Source: Candidatus Kryptobacter tengchongensis (GTDB lineage Bacteria > Bacteroidota > Ignavibacteria > Kryptoniales > Kryptoniaceae). From it: a DNA stretch of 64,000 nucleotides. This document shows positions 46,722 through 55,899 of the stretch, one piece after another; position 1 is the first letter of the stretch, and each line of letters starts with the position of its first letter. A program made the position numbers and the translations under genes. The notes beneath the pieces were generated by a model. It was not told the DNA's origin. It ran no database searches and was given only the letters and a program-made list of their open reading frames with translations. Location: the NCBI GenBank assembly GCA_001485605.1, contig FAON01000010.1, positions 1 to 64,000 on the forward strand, read 5' to 3'.

Positions 46722-48032
46722 ATGAAAAACGAGAAAAAGAAAATACATCTTTTAACCCTTGGTTGCCCTAAAAATCTCGTGGACTCAGAGATTTTGATGA
46801 GTAGATTAAAAGATAAATTTCAAATCGTTGAAAAACCAGAAAAAGCTCAAATCCTGATCATAAACACATGTGGATTCATCAATTCAGCCAAGCAGGAATC
46901 AATAGATAAAATTTTTGAAGCGATTGAACTCAAAGAGAAAGGAAAACTTGATAAAATTTATGTTATGGGCTGTTTATCCGAGCGATACAAAGACGAACTT
47001 GAAAATGAGATACCCGAAGTTGATAAATTTTTCGGCGTTGAAAAGTTTAGCGAAGTTTTAAAGGAACTTGGCATAGATTACAAATATGAACTTCTGGGTG
47101 AAAGAGATGTTTTGACCACAGGACACTATGCGTATCTCAAAATCTCTGAAGGATGTGATAATCCCTGCTCCTTTTGCGCTATACCTCTAATCCGTGGAAA
47201 GCACACAAGCCGTCCAATGGAGGAAATAATAAAAGAAGCCAGAAAACTTGCATGGAAAGGTGTTAAAGAGCTAATCATTATCGCACAGGATACAACCTAT
47301 TACGGGCTTGATATCTACGGTGAAAGAAAACTTGCAGAGCTTTTATCCCGACTTTCAGAAATTGACGGAATTGAATGGATCAGACTTATGTATACATTTC
47401 CAGCAAAGTTTCCTGAAGAAGTTCTTGATGTTATCGCTCATAATCCCAAGATTTGCAAATATATTGATATACCAATTCAGCACATTTCCGATAAAGTTTT
47501 AAAATCAATGAGACGTGGGATTACAAAACGAAAAACGATTGAACTCCTTGAAAAAATTAGGGAAAAAATTTCAGATGTTTCAATAAGAACAAGCTTAATT
47601 GTCGGCTATCCTGAGGAAACCCAAAAAGAATTTGAGGAATTACTTGATTTTGTCTACCGGTTCAAATTTGATCGTCTTGGTGTTTTCACATATTCACAAG
47701 AGGAGGGAACCTTTGCCTACAAACTTGGCGATCCAATCCCAGATGAAGAGAAAGAGCGAAGAATGGCTTTAATCATGAACGCACAACATGACATCATAAT
47801 TGAGAAAAATGAAAATATGCTCGGCAAAAAGGTAAGGGTTTTAATAGATAGAAAAGAAAAGAATTATTATGTCGGCAGGACGCAATGGGATGCCCCAGAA
47901 ATTGACCTTGAAGTTCTAATACAAAATGAGAATTTAAAAGTAGGAGAGTTTTACGAAGTTGAAATTTACGATTTTTTTGAGTATGATTTAATTGGAAGGA
48001 TAATTCCAGATGTTGAATCAAGTTCAGTTTGA
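46722..48032 (+). CDS. rimO: Ribosomal protein S12 methylthiotransferase RimO
   Basis: 436 residues. N-terminal MTTase domain (TLGCPKNLVDSEILMSRL; INTCGFI; VMGCLSERY), radical SAM cluster motif CDNPCSFCAIPLIRGKH, and a C-terminal TRAM domain (VLIDRKEKNYYVGRTQWDAPEID). The TLGCPKN and GRTQWDAPEID forms point to RimO rather than MiaB. It adds a methylthio group to the conserved Asp of ribosomal protein S12. Last gene of the run that starts at 41647. Confidence 0.95.
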   Translation: MKNEKKKIHLLTLGCPKNLVDSEILMSRLKDKFQIVEKPEKAQILIINTCGFINSAKQESIDKIFEAIELKEKGKLDKIYVMGCLSERYKDELENEIPEVDKFFGVEKFSEVLKELGIDYKYELLGERDVLTTGHYAYLKISEGCDNPCSFCAIPLIRGKHTSRPMEEIIKEARKLAWKGVKELIIIAQDTTYYGLDIYGERKLAELLSRLSEIDGIEWIRLMYTFPAKFPEEVLDVIAHNPKICKYIDIPIQHISDKVLKSMRRGITKRKTIELLEKIREKISDVSIRTSLIVGYPEETQKEFEELLDFVYRFKFDRLGVFTYSQEEGTFAYKLGDPIPDEEKERRMALIMNAQHDIIIEKNENMLGKKVRVLIDRKEKNYYVGRTQWDAPEIDLEVLIQNENLKVGEFYEVEIYDFFEYDLIGRIIPDVESSSV

Positions 48033-48097
48033 CATTGCTCCCAGAAACAAACTGTGATGTATTTTTGTTAAAAGTTTTTGAAAATAAAAATTTAAAT

Positions 48098-48112
48098 CCG
48101 ATTTTAAATCGG
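48098..48112. promoter_or_regulatory. Small dyad next to the ribosome site of the GWxTD gene
   Basis: CCGAT-TTTAA-ATCGG forms a 5-bp dyad ending just before the ribosome site (GGAG 48115-48118) of the ATG at 48124. It overlaps a direct repeat (TTTAAATC twice). It could be an operator or a weak RNA hairpin; nothing else supports a role. Confidence 0.3.
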
Positions 48113-48123
48113 GTGGAGAAAAA

Positions 48124-49428
48124 ATGAAAAAATTAGTTTTAGTTCTGACACTTTTAATGATAACATCTGCTTTTGCGCAAGTTGAAACAAGCACTCCCAG
48201 AAGCTATGCCATACCCCAGTTTTATTTTAATGCGCTGAACTTCGCTGGGGATATGACCCAGGGCGAAAGCAGAGTTGATATCTATATTCAAGTCCCGTAT
48301 GAATATCTTCAATTCGTTAAAGAAGGTGATTATTATGTCGCAAATTATGAGATCACGGTCAATGTTTCAACACTCAAAGGTAAATATGTAACTGAAAAAG
48401 CATGGACACAGAAAGTCGTTGCTGATAATTTTGATCAAACGATCTCAAGGGCTTTCTGGGATATATCACAGGCATTTTTAAACCTTCCATTCGGAGATTA
48501 CAAAATCACCGTTCAAGTGATGGATCTTGACACGAAGCGTGGATTTAAAAAAGAGGGAATTGTAAGCGTTAGGAACTTTGCCAAAAATCCGATAACAATA
48601 AGCGATCTGATGATGGTTTCTTCCGTAAAATCTGAAAATGGAATTAGGACAATAATTCCAAATGTTTCAAACACCGTCACTTCAGCTGAGAACAAAAACT
48701 TTTATCTGTTTTTTGAAGTTTACAACAATACCGATGTCTCAGATTCAATCAATATAACTTACAAAATTACCAAGATAAAAAAACGCAAAAAAGAGCAATT
48801 AACAGTTCACAATGGGACGACGAGTGAGTTTATAAAGCCGGGCAAAAATTCCATTATACTTGAAATCAAAGAGCCACAACTTGGTTTTGGGGATTATACT
48901 ATTTTCGTTGAAGTTAGAATGTCCTCAAATCGTGACTATTACTCCGTTGCTCAATGTGGATTTATAGTGAGATGGCATGAAATTCCAGAATTAATAACCG
49001 ACCTTGATAAAGCAATTGAACAACTTGTCTATATTGCAAAGCCAGAGGAATTGAACTACATTAAATCAGCTCAAGATGAAATTGAAAAAGAGAAAAGGTT
49101 TCTTGAATTCTGGCGGAAGAAAGACCCAACCCCAAATACGCTAAAAAATGAGCTTATGGAGGAATATTACGGCAGGGTTAAATATGCAAACGAGCATTTT
49201 GGACATTACATTGAGGGTTGGAAAACAGACATGGGAATGGTTTATATAATCTTTGGACCCCCAAGTAGTGTTGATAGACATCCATTTGATATTGACAGCA
49301 AACCATATGAAATATGGTATTACTATGAGATTAATAGAAGATTTATCTTTCTTGACGAGACGGGTTTTGGTGACTACCGACTGATAACTCCGCTTTGGGA
49401 TGAATGGACAAGAAATATCTGGCGTTAA
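48124..49428 (+). CDS. Exported GWxTD-domain protein
   Basis: 434 residues. Signal peptide MKKLVLVLTLLMITSAFAQ. The central 270 residues are beta-rich. The C-terminal domain carries the defining motif GWKTDMGMVYIIFGPP at about 365-380, followed by PYEIWYYY and FIFLDETGFGDYRL. This domain is known mainly from Bacteroidota, Chlorobi-related and Acidobacteria lineages, and its function is not established. GGAG sits five bases before the ATG. The 3' end overlaps the converging receptor gene by four bases. Confidence 0.92.
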   Translation: MKKLVLVLTLLMITSAFAQVETSTPRSYAIPQFYFNALNFAGDMTQGESRVDIYIQVPYEYLQFVKEGDYYVANYEITVNVSTLKGKYVTEKAWTQKVVADNFDQTISRAFWDISQAFLNLPFGDYKITVQVMDLDTKRGFKKEGIVSVRNFAKNPITISDLMMVSSVKSENGIRTIIPNVSNTVTSAENKNFYLFFEVYNNTDVSDSINITYKITKIKKRKKEQLTVHNGTTSEFIKPGKNSIILEIKEPQLGFGDYTIFVEVRMSSNRDYYSVAQCGFIVRWHEIPELITDLDKAIEQLVYIAKPEELNYIKSAQDEIEKEKRFLEFWRKKDPTPNTLKNELMEEYYGRVKYANEHFGHYIEGWKTDMGMVYIIFGPPSSVDRHPFDIDSKPYEIWYYYEINRRFIFLDETGFGDYRLITPLWDEWTRNIWR

Positions 49429-51260
49429 TCAAAAAATGTCCATATAACTCCAAATCTTAAGCTTCTATCCTGCATTGGATAGAACGCCGTGGTCATATAT
49501 CTTGCGTTTGTGATGTTGGCAAATGTCAGGAATATAACTGCATTTTTAACCCTTCCGCTTATGAATAGATCAATCGTTGTAAATTTTCTCATTTCATATC
49601 TGCTTTCAACAAATAAAAGCGATGAATTTATAAATCTGAAAGAGTTAAATTTATCAGATGCCCTTGCCCTTGCTCCCAACTTCACAATTAAGGTTCGGGT
49701 CAATTTACCCTCAAAGTAAAACTCCGCCTTTAAAAGATATTTAGGATAAGGTTTAGGTATCTTGTTAAGAATCAAAGATGAATTCAAATCCAAATTAAGC
49801 TTCCATAGTTTAAAACTAAAATTTGCTTCGCCGAATGTTCGTTTGATGTAAGTTCTGTAAGATATTGAATCGCAAAAAACAAGAAAATCAAAAACTCTCC
49901 TGTTTTGAATTTTGATATCAAGTGAAAAATTTCCTCCCTTTACTTTTAAACCCGCCTCATAAACTTGATGTTTCTCAAAATCAGAAGAACCACTTATAAA
50001 CTGCTCAAACAAAGTTGGAATCCTGTGCGAATGTGAAAAGCCAGCGTAGGGCTTGAGATTTTTTAAATTCATTTCAACACCAAGTCCATAATTTAAACTC
50101 ATTTCGCCAGAAAGATTTTCAACTCTAACAAATGGATAAATGTTAAAATAGCCGATACTAAACCTTGAGTTTAAAAATGCAGAGAAAGATGAAATTGACT
50201 TTGAACCAGATGGGATATAACCAGTTGCAAGTGTGTCGTTCAATAGTGAGATTTTTAAATTATTCTTTTGAATTTCAAACCCCATATTCATTTCGGCAGA
50301 AGAGATAGATGTTTTAAAGTTTAATCTCAATCCGTAAAAGTTTGAGTTTCTTTCGTTTGGGTCTTTCCTAAGCGTAAGTTTATCGGTTTGGAATGTGTGA
50401 TAAAGTATAAAATCAATCACACTGATTGAATTAACTTGAAAAAGCGATGAGATCGTCAAATCGTTTCGCTTTGATAACAAAGATGAAGCTTCTTCAATGA
50501 CCGATGCAACCCTTTCGTTATAGATTATGTTTTCAGCACTTGGTGATACTCTCATCGTATCAATTCCGCCGTTCAATCCAGTTTTCGCCGTTGTATAAAT
50601 GTTAAGAAGTGATATCTTCAGGTTTTTCAAAGGAATCCAGAACGAGTTTATAAAAAAATTCCATGCGTCATGTTGGGAATTTGTAAATCTGCCTGCCGAG
50701 ACGCTTCTGCGAAATCCAAAAGTTAAATTCAAATTTTTATGAAAGTTATGCGTGAAACTTACATCCGTTGCAATGAAATCGTAGGCATCTTCAATATAGC
50801 GAACCCTTGTAATTGGTCTTTGAGTGAAGATATTTTTAAAAATGAAGTTTGAGGCGGAAGAATTTGAATTCTGGAAAATTGGCGATGAAAAATTATAAAG
50901 CATTTCAATTTTATAAATGTTATCAAGAGGAAGCATGTGAAAAAGTTGGTATGGGTAGATATAACCGTTAAGGCTTCTGCCGTTGAGGAAGAAATTTGAT
51001 GAACGCATGTCAATGAAGTTAAAATTTAAATTCACAGGTTTCCCATTTTCCCCAAGTTCGTTTGAAGGAGAATTTAAAATTAAATTGAAAATATCCCATG
51101 CAAATTTATAATCGTATGTTTCAAGTTGCTTAAAGTGAAGTTCAGTTTTCCCGAAGGAAAGATTAAATTCAGCAATTGGATAAAAATTGATCGTATCTTG
51201 TTTTGATTGAGCCAAAAGATGAAGATTTACAAGCAGAAATAGAAGCGTGAGGGTTTTCAT
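49425..51260 (-). CDS. TonB-dependent receptor-like outer-membrane protein
   Basis: 611 residues. Signal peptide MKTLTLLFLLVNLHLLAQ. A plug-like region at about 40-150 keeps the order of the usual blocks (FFLNGRSLNGYIYPYQLFHMLPLDNIYKIEML; SSASNFIFKN) but diverges from the normal IDG and GGVINI motifs. About 20 amphipathic strands follow, ending FANITNARYMTTAFYPMQDRSLRFGVIWTFFD, a typical barrel terminus. No TonB box or carboxypeptidase-like N-domain is visible. It is close to BtuB in length. The substrate cannot be inferred. Confidence 0.8.
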   Translation of the reverse strand: MKTLTLLFLLVNLHLLAQSKQDTINFYPIAEFNLSFGKTELHFKQLETYDYKFAWDIFNLILNSPSNELGENGKPVNLNFNFIDMRSSNFFLNGRSLNGYIYPYQLFHMLPLDNIYKIEMLYNFSSPIFQNSNSSASNFIFKNIFTQRPITRVRYIEDAYDFIATDVSFTHNFHKNLNLTFGFRRSVSAGRFTNSQHDAWNFFINSFWIPLKNLKISLLNIYTTAKTGLNGGIDTMRVSPSAENIIYNERVASVIEEASSLLSKRNDLTISSLFQVNSISVIDFILYHTFQTDKLTLRKDPNERNSNFYGLRLNFKTSISSAEMNMGFEIQKNNLKISLLNDTLATGYIPSGSKSISSFSAFLNSRFSIGYFNIYPFVRVENLSGEMSLNYGLGVEMNLKNLKPYAGFSHSHRIPTLFEQFISGSSDFEKHQVYEAGLKVKGGNFSLDIKIQNRRVFDFLVFCDSISYRTYIKRTFGEANFSFKLWKLNLDLNSSLILNKIPKPYPKYLLKAEFYFEGKLTRTLIVKLGARARASDKFNSFRFINSSLLFVESRYEMRKFTTIDLFISGRVKNAVIFLTFANITNARYMTTAFYPMQDRSLRFGVIWTFFD

Positions 51261-51418
51261 CTTGTGAGATTTATTGATTTTTGAGGGTAAATTTATAAAA
51301 CCGCGTTAAATTTTTCAATTTTGAAAATTCGGGCAATTGCAACCCCTTAAATTCGTTGTTTATTTCAGTTCAAATTTTTATATTTATCAACGAGTTTAAA
51401 AAATAAAATTTTTGCGAG

Positions 51419-51931
51419 ATGACTTTACAAGCACTTGTTTTTTTTGTTCTCGCTTTTGTTTCAATTGCTTCTGCAATTTTGATGATAACCCGAGCTAACC
51501 CCGTAAAAAGTGCAATTTTTTTAATCATCAATTTCTTATCCCTTTCAATTTTATATCTAACTTTAAATGCCCAATTCATAGCGATCATTCAAGTCCTCGT
51601 GTATGCCGGGGCGATAATGGTTTTGTTTGTGTTCGTAATAATGTTGCTGAATCTTCAAGATGAGAAAAGGTTAAGTGATAAGTTTGATATAAAAAGATTA
51701 ATTGCTTTTATTTTTGTTTTGCTTGTCTTTGTTAAAATTGCACTTGGGCTTGTGAGTTCCACAAGTGGAAGATTTCTTAAACAGGCTGAGAACTCTCTTG
51801 AACTTGGGAAAATTGAATTTATCGGTGAAAAACTTTTTACAAACTATATCCTGCCGTTTGAGATAACTTCGTTGATTTTAGTCGTTGCCATAGTTGGCGC
51901 AATAACCCTCGCTAAAAGAAAATTTGAATGA
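51419..51931 (+). CDS. nuoJ: NADH-quinone oxidoreductase subunit J
   Basis: 170 residues, five membrane segments. The conserved block IIQVLVYAGAIMVLFVFVIMLLNL (TM3) identifies NuoJ. It is the first gene of the cluster: the neighbour upstream is a divergent receptor gene, so nuoA-I must be elsewhere in the genome. A 158-base gap before it probably carries the promoter, which I could not place with confidence. Confidence 0.95.
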   Translation: MTLQALVFFVLAFVSIASAILMITRANPVKSAIFLIINFLSLSILYLTLNAQFIAIIQVLVYAGAIMVLFVFVIMLLNLQDEKRLSDKFDIKRLIAFIFVLLVFVKIALGLVSSTSGRFLKQAENSLELGKIEFIGEKLFTNYILPFEITSLILVVAIVGAITLAKRKFE

Positions 51932-51993
51932 GTTGATATGTTGATTGCGATATCGGATTTAACTGGAATCAAAACAAAATTTTATCCAAAGTT

Positions 51994-52296
51994 ATGATAC
52001 CTCTATCGTGGTATTTATTTTTGAGTTTAATTCTTTTTACAATTGGCGTTCTCGGCGTTCTGATAAGAAGGAATGCGATCGTCATATTTATGTGCATTGA
52101 ATTAATGTTAAACTCTGTCAATCTCGCACTTGTTGGGTTTTCAAGCTACATTGGAAATGAGATTGGTCAGATGCTTGTATTTTTTGTCATGGTTGTCGCA
52201 GCTGCTGAGGTCTCCGTTGGTCTTGCGATTGTAATTGCAATTTTCAGAAACAGGTTAACCGTAAACATTGACGAGATCAATTTATTAAAATGGTAA
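51994..52296 (+). CDS. nuoK: NADH-quinone oxidoreductase subunit K
   Basis: 100 residues, three membrane segments. The block [18 protein letters not shown] contains the conserved Glu of NuoK in TM2, and a second Glu lies in [17 protein letters not shown] (TM3). It is part of the proton-conducting arm of complex I. Confidence 0.96.
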   Translation: MIPLSWYLFLSLILFTIGVLGVLIRRNAIVIFMCIELMLNSVNLALVGFSSYIGNEIGQMLVFFVMVVAAAEVSVGLAIVIAIFRNRLTVNIDEINLLKW

Positions 52297-52320
52297 ATTA
52301 AAAAAAGAGGCACCTTAAAA

Positions 52321-54240
52321 ATGCACAGCTATATTGGGCTTTCACTCTTGTTCCCGTTAATTGGTTTTATCATCAATGGGTTATTTGGCTGGAGGATAAA
52401 AAATGAGAAAATAATTGGCTGGTTTGGTAGTTTAACAGTTGGCGCATCATTTGTTGTCTCATTTCTTATTTATCTTGAGCTTATAGGTTTGCCATTTTAT
52501 GAGAGAAAATTTATAGTAGAGTATTTATCTTGGATAAAGACAGGCGGATTGGATGTTTCTTTTTCTTATCTTGTTGATCCGCTTTCAATTTTAATGGCTA
52601 TGGTTGTAACAGGAGTTGGATTTCTGATTCATGTTTATTCAATTGGGTATATGCACGGGGACAAGGGGTTTGCACGATTTTTCGCTTATCTAAATCTTTT
52701 CATCTTCATGATGCTTACGCTTGTTCTTGCGGATAACTATTTACTTATGTTTCTTGGATGGGAAGGTGTTGGTTTATGTTCTTATCTTTTGATCGGATTT
52801 TGGTATGATAAACCTTTTGAAAAAATGACAACAAGCGATGCGGGTAGAAAAGCATTCATTGTAAACAGAATTGGCGATTTCGGCTTTTTACTTGGATTGT
52901 TCTTAATGTATAAATATTTTGGCAGTTTGAATTTCAACACGGTCTTTTCAATAGCAGATAAACTTCAAGCTGGGGATACAACCGTTTTTTGGATAACATT
53001 GCTATTGTTTGTTGGTGCAACTGGTAAGTCAGCTCAAATTCCGCTTTATGTTTGGCTTCCAGATGCAATGGCTGGACCAACGCCAGTTAGTGCCTTAATT
53101 CACGCTGCTACTATGGTGACAGCGGGAGTTTATATGATAGCTCGCTCATCTATTTTATACGCGCTTGCTCCAACAACTATGGAAATCGTTGCAATAATTG
53201 GAGCTTTGACAGCTGTTTATGCAGCTTCTATGGGTCTTGTTCAAAATGGGATTAAAAAAATCCTTGCTTATTCAACGATAAGTCAGCTTGGTTATATGTT
53301 TCTCGCCATGGGAGTTGGGGCATTTTCAGCTGGCATATTTCATTTGATGACACATGCCTTCTTTAAAGCTTTGCTATTCCTTGGCGCTGGTGCAGTGATG
53401 CACGCGCTTGATAACGAAGAGGATATTCAAAAGATGGGCGGATTAAAGAAACATCTTCCTATAACTTATAAAACTTTCTTCATAGCTTCGCTTGCTATCT
53501 CTGGTATTCCCCCACTTTCTGGATTCTTCAGCAAAGATGAGATACTTTGGGGAGCTTATTCACAAGGTTCATTCTGGCTTTGGCTTCTCGGGGCTATTGG
53601 TGCGTTTATGACCGCTTTTTATATGTTCCGCCTTGTCACTCTTGTCTTTGAAACATCACCGAGATATGGAGCAAAGCATCCTCATGAGGCACCAAAAGTT
53701 ATGACAGTTCCCTTGCTCATACTTGGATTTTTCTCAATAGTTTCTGGATTCGTTGGAATCCCCGAATCTTTCGGTGTTAAAAATTTATTCCATCACTGGC
53801 TTGAGCCCGTATTTGAAAATGCGAATGCAAAACTTACATTTGAGTCCATACATTCTCATTCAACAGAATTCTTCCTTATGTTTATCTCTGTGTTAATAGG
53901 ACTTGGCGGTATATTACTTGCAAGATATCTTTACTTAAATCGCATTGAGACGGTTAGAAAATTAACTCAAAGCTTCTACGGAATTTATAAATTGCTTTAC
54001 AATAAGTATTATGTTGACGAAATTTATGATTTAGTTGTGGTAAAACCCGTTAAGTGGGGAAGCGAGAAATTGCTGTGGAAATTTTTTGATGTCAAAATTA
54101 TTGATGGCTTTGTTAATGGAAGTGCAAGACTTACATCAGCGATAAGTTCTGTGATTCGCTTTGTTCAAAATGGCATAGTTCAATTTTACGCTGTAGTTTT
54201 CGTGATAGGGATTTTAATTATCCTATGGCTTATCTTCTGA
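52321..54240 (+). CDS. nuoL: NADH-quinone oxidoreductase subunit L
   Basis: 639 residues, antiporter-type subunit with the long lateral helix region at its C-terminus. Typical blocks: MFLGWEGVGLCSYLLIGFW (key Glu), PLYVWLPDAMAGPTPVSALIHAATMVTAGVY, and YSTISQLGYMFLAMG. It is the distal proton pump of the membrane arm. Starts 24 bases after nuoK; a GAGG lies upstream of the ATG. Confidence 0.97.
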   Translation: MHSYIGLSLLFPLIGFIINGLFGWRIKNEKIIGWFGSLTVGASFVVSFLIYLELIGLPFYERKFIVEYLSWIKTGGLDVSFSYLVDPLSILMAMVVTGVGFLIHVYSIGYMHGDKGFARFFAYLNLFIFMMLTLVLADNYLLMFLGWEGVGLCSYLLIGFWYDKPFEKMTTSDAGRKAFIVNRIGDFGFLLGLFLMYKYFGSLNFNTVFSIADKLQAGDTTVFWITLLLFVGATGKSAQIPLYVWLPDAMAGPTPVSALIHAATMVTAGVYMIARSSILYALAPTTMEIVAIIGALTAVYAASMGLVQNGIKKILAYSTISQLGYMFLAMGVGAFSAGIFHLMTHAFFKALLFLGAGAVMHALDNEEDIQKMGGLKKHLPITYKTFFIASLAISGIPPLSGFFSKDEILWGAYSQGSFWLWLLGAIGAFMTAFYMFRLVTLVFETSPRYGAKHPHEAPKVMTVPLLILGFFSIVSGFVGIPESFGVKNLFHHWLEPVFENANAKLTFESIHSHSTEFFLMFISVLIGLGGILLARYLYLNRIETVRKLTQSFYGIYKLLYNKYYVDEIYDLVVVKPVKWGSEKLLWKFFDVKIIDGFVNGSARLTSAISSVIRFVQNGIVQFYAVVFVIGILIILWLIF

Positions 54241-54264
54241 ACAAAAAATTAAAGAGAGTGAAAA

Positions 54265-55803
54265 ATGGAGTGGCTTCAAAAACATATTTTAAGTTTGATA
54301 ATTTTTCTACCACTTCTCGGCGCACTTTTGATTTCGCTTATAAACAACGGAAGGAAAAATCTAATAAAATTTCTTGGCATACTTTTCTCAACCTTAACAT
54401 TTGTTCTTTCTGTTTATGTTTTTATAAAGTATGAGCCACAAAAGATTGGTTTTCAATTTGTTGAGTTTTATCCGTGGATTAAATCACTTGACATTGCATA
54501 CAGAGTTGGGATTGATGGAATTTCGCTTTTGCTTTTGGTTTTAACGACATTTTTAACACCTGTTGGACTGCTTTCAACATGGGGCTCGGTTGAGAAAAGA
54601 GTTAAAGGATATGTAATTATGTTCCTTTTGCTTGAAACTGGGATGAACGGAGTTTTTTGTGCGATTGATACATTTCTTTTTTATATCTTTTGGGAAGTTA
54701 TGTTGATACCGATGTATTTTATAATCGGGATATGGGGTGGAGAAAATAGAATTTATGCAGCTGTTAAGTTCGTGATTTATACCATGGTTGGAAGTTTGCT
54801 TATGCTTGTTGCAATCATAGCGCTTGGAAATTTTGCCTCACAAATCAATGGACAATTTACGGGCGATTTACAAAAGCTTTATGAAATTGCACCCAAAGTT
54901 TCCTTAAACGCCCAAATTTTGATGTTTCTTGCTTTCACATTAAGTTTTGCGATAAAAGTTCCACTTTTCCCCTTTCATACCTGGCTTCCCGATGCCCATG
55001 TTGAAGCGCCAACTGCTGGAAGCGTTATTCTTGCTGGTGTCCTTCTAAAGATGGGAACCTATGGAATTTTGAGGTTTTCTATCCCACTGTTTCCTGATGC
55101 GACATTTATCTTTTTACCTTACATTGCTACCTTGGCTGTAATTGGAATAATTTACGGTGCCCTTGTTTCATTCGTTCAACCAGATCTTAAAAAACTTGTT
55201 GCTTATTCATCTGTAAGCCATCTTGGCTTCGTTGTGCTTGGATTGATGGGATTAACAATTGAAAGCGTTCAAGGCGGTTTGATCCAGATGGTAAATCATG
55301 GATTATCAACAGGGGCTTTGTTTATGCTCGTGGGAATGATCTATGATAGGCGTCATACAAGGATGATTGAGGAATTTGGAGGGCTTGCTCGCATAATGCC
55401 AATTTATGCAACACTTTTTATGATAGTGGCTCTTTCATCGCTTGGCTTGCCTGGGTTAAATGGCTTCGTTGGCGAATTTCTAATTTTACTTGGTTCTTTT
55501 AAGTCAAAGTTCCTGGGCACATCAGCGTTTGCCATTTTTGCTTCAACAGGGGTGATTCTTGCTGCTGTTTATCTTCTCACCGCATATCAGAGAATTTTCT
55601 TTGGAAAAGTTACAAAACCTGAGAATGAAAAGATAAAAGATTTAAATCTCCGCGAAGCGATTTCGCTTGTTCTGGTGTTAATTTTTATAGTATGGATTGG
55701 TATTTACCCAAATACATTTTTGAAAAAGTCTGAACCAAGTGTGAAGAAAATTGTTGAACAAATGGAAAAATATCGCTCTGGTGTTTTCAGAGCTCAGAGA
55801 TGA
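54265..55803 (+). CDS. nuoM: NADH-quinone oxidoreductase subunit M
   Basis: 512 residues, 14 or so membrane segments. IFWEVMLIPMYFIIGIWGG carries the conserved Glu; PFHTWLPDAHVEAPTAGSVILAGVLLKMG and VAYSSVSHLGFVVLGLM complete the subunit M pattern. A 96-base gap follows before the antiporter gene. Confidence 0.97.
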   Translation: MEWLQKHILSLIIFLPLLGALLISLINNGRKNLIKFLGILFSTLTFVLSVYVFIKYEPQKIGFQFVEFYPWIKSLDIAYRVGIDGISLLLLVLTTFLTPVGLLSTWGSVEKRVKGYVIMFLLLETGMNGVFCAIDTFLFYIFWEVMLIPMYFIIGIWGGENRIYAAVKFVIYTMVGSLLMLVAIIALGNFASQINGQFTGDLQKLYEIAPKVSLNAQILMFLAFTLSFAIKVPLFPFHTWLPDAHVEAPTAGSVILAGVLLKMGTYGILRFSIPLFPDATFIFLPYIATLAVIGIIYGALVSFVQPDLKKLVAYSSVSHLGFVVLGLMGLTIESVQGGLIQMVNHGLSTGALFMLVGMIYDRRHTRMIEEFGGLARIMPIYATLFMIVALSSLGLPGLNGFVGEFLILLGSFKSKFLGTSAFAIFASTGVILAAVYLLTAYQRIFFGKVTKPENEKIKDLNLREAISLVLVLIFIVWIGIYPNTFLKKSEPSVKKIVEQMEKYRSGVFRAQR

Positions 55804-55899
55804 AAATTTTAAAATTAACGGAGCAAACAAAGCAGGCGGAGATATACTTGTTGGATTTTGATTTAGTAATTTTGCTTTAAAATAAAAAGAGAGAACAAG

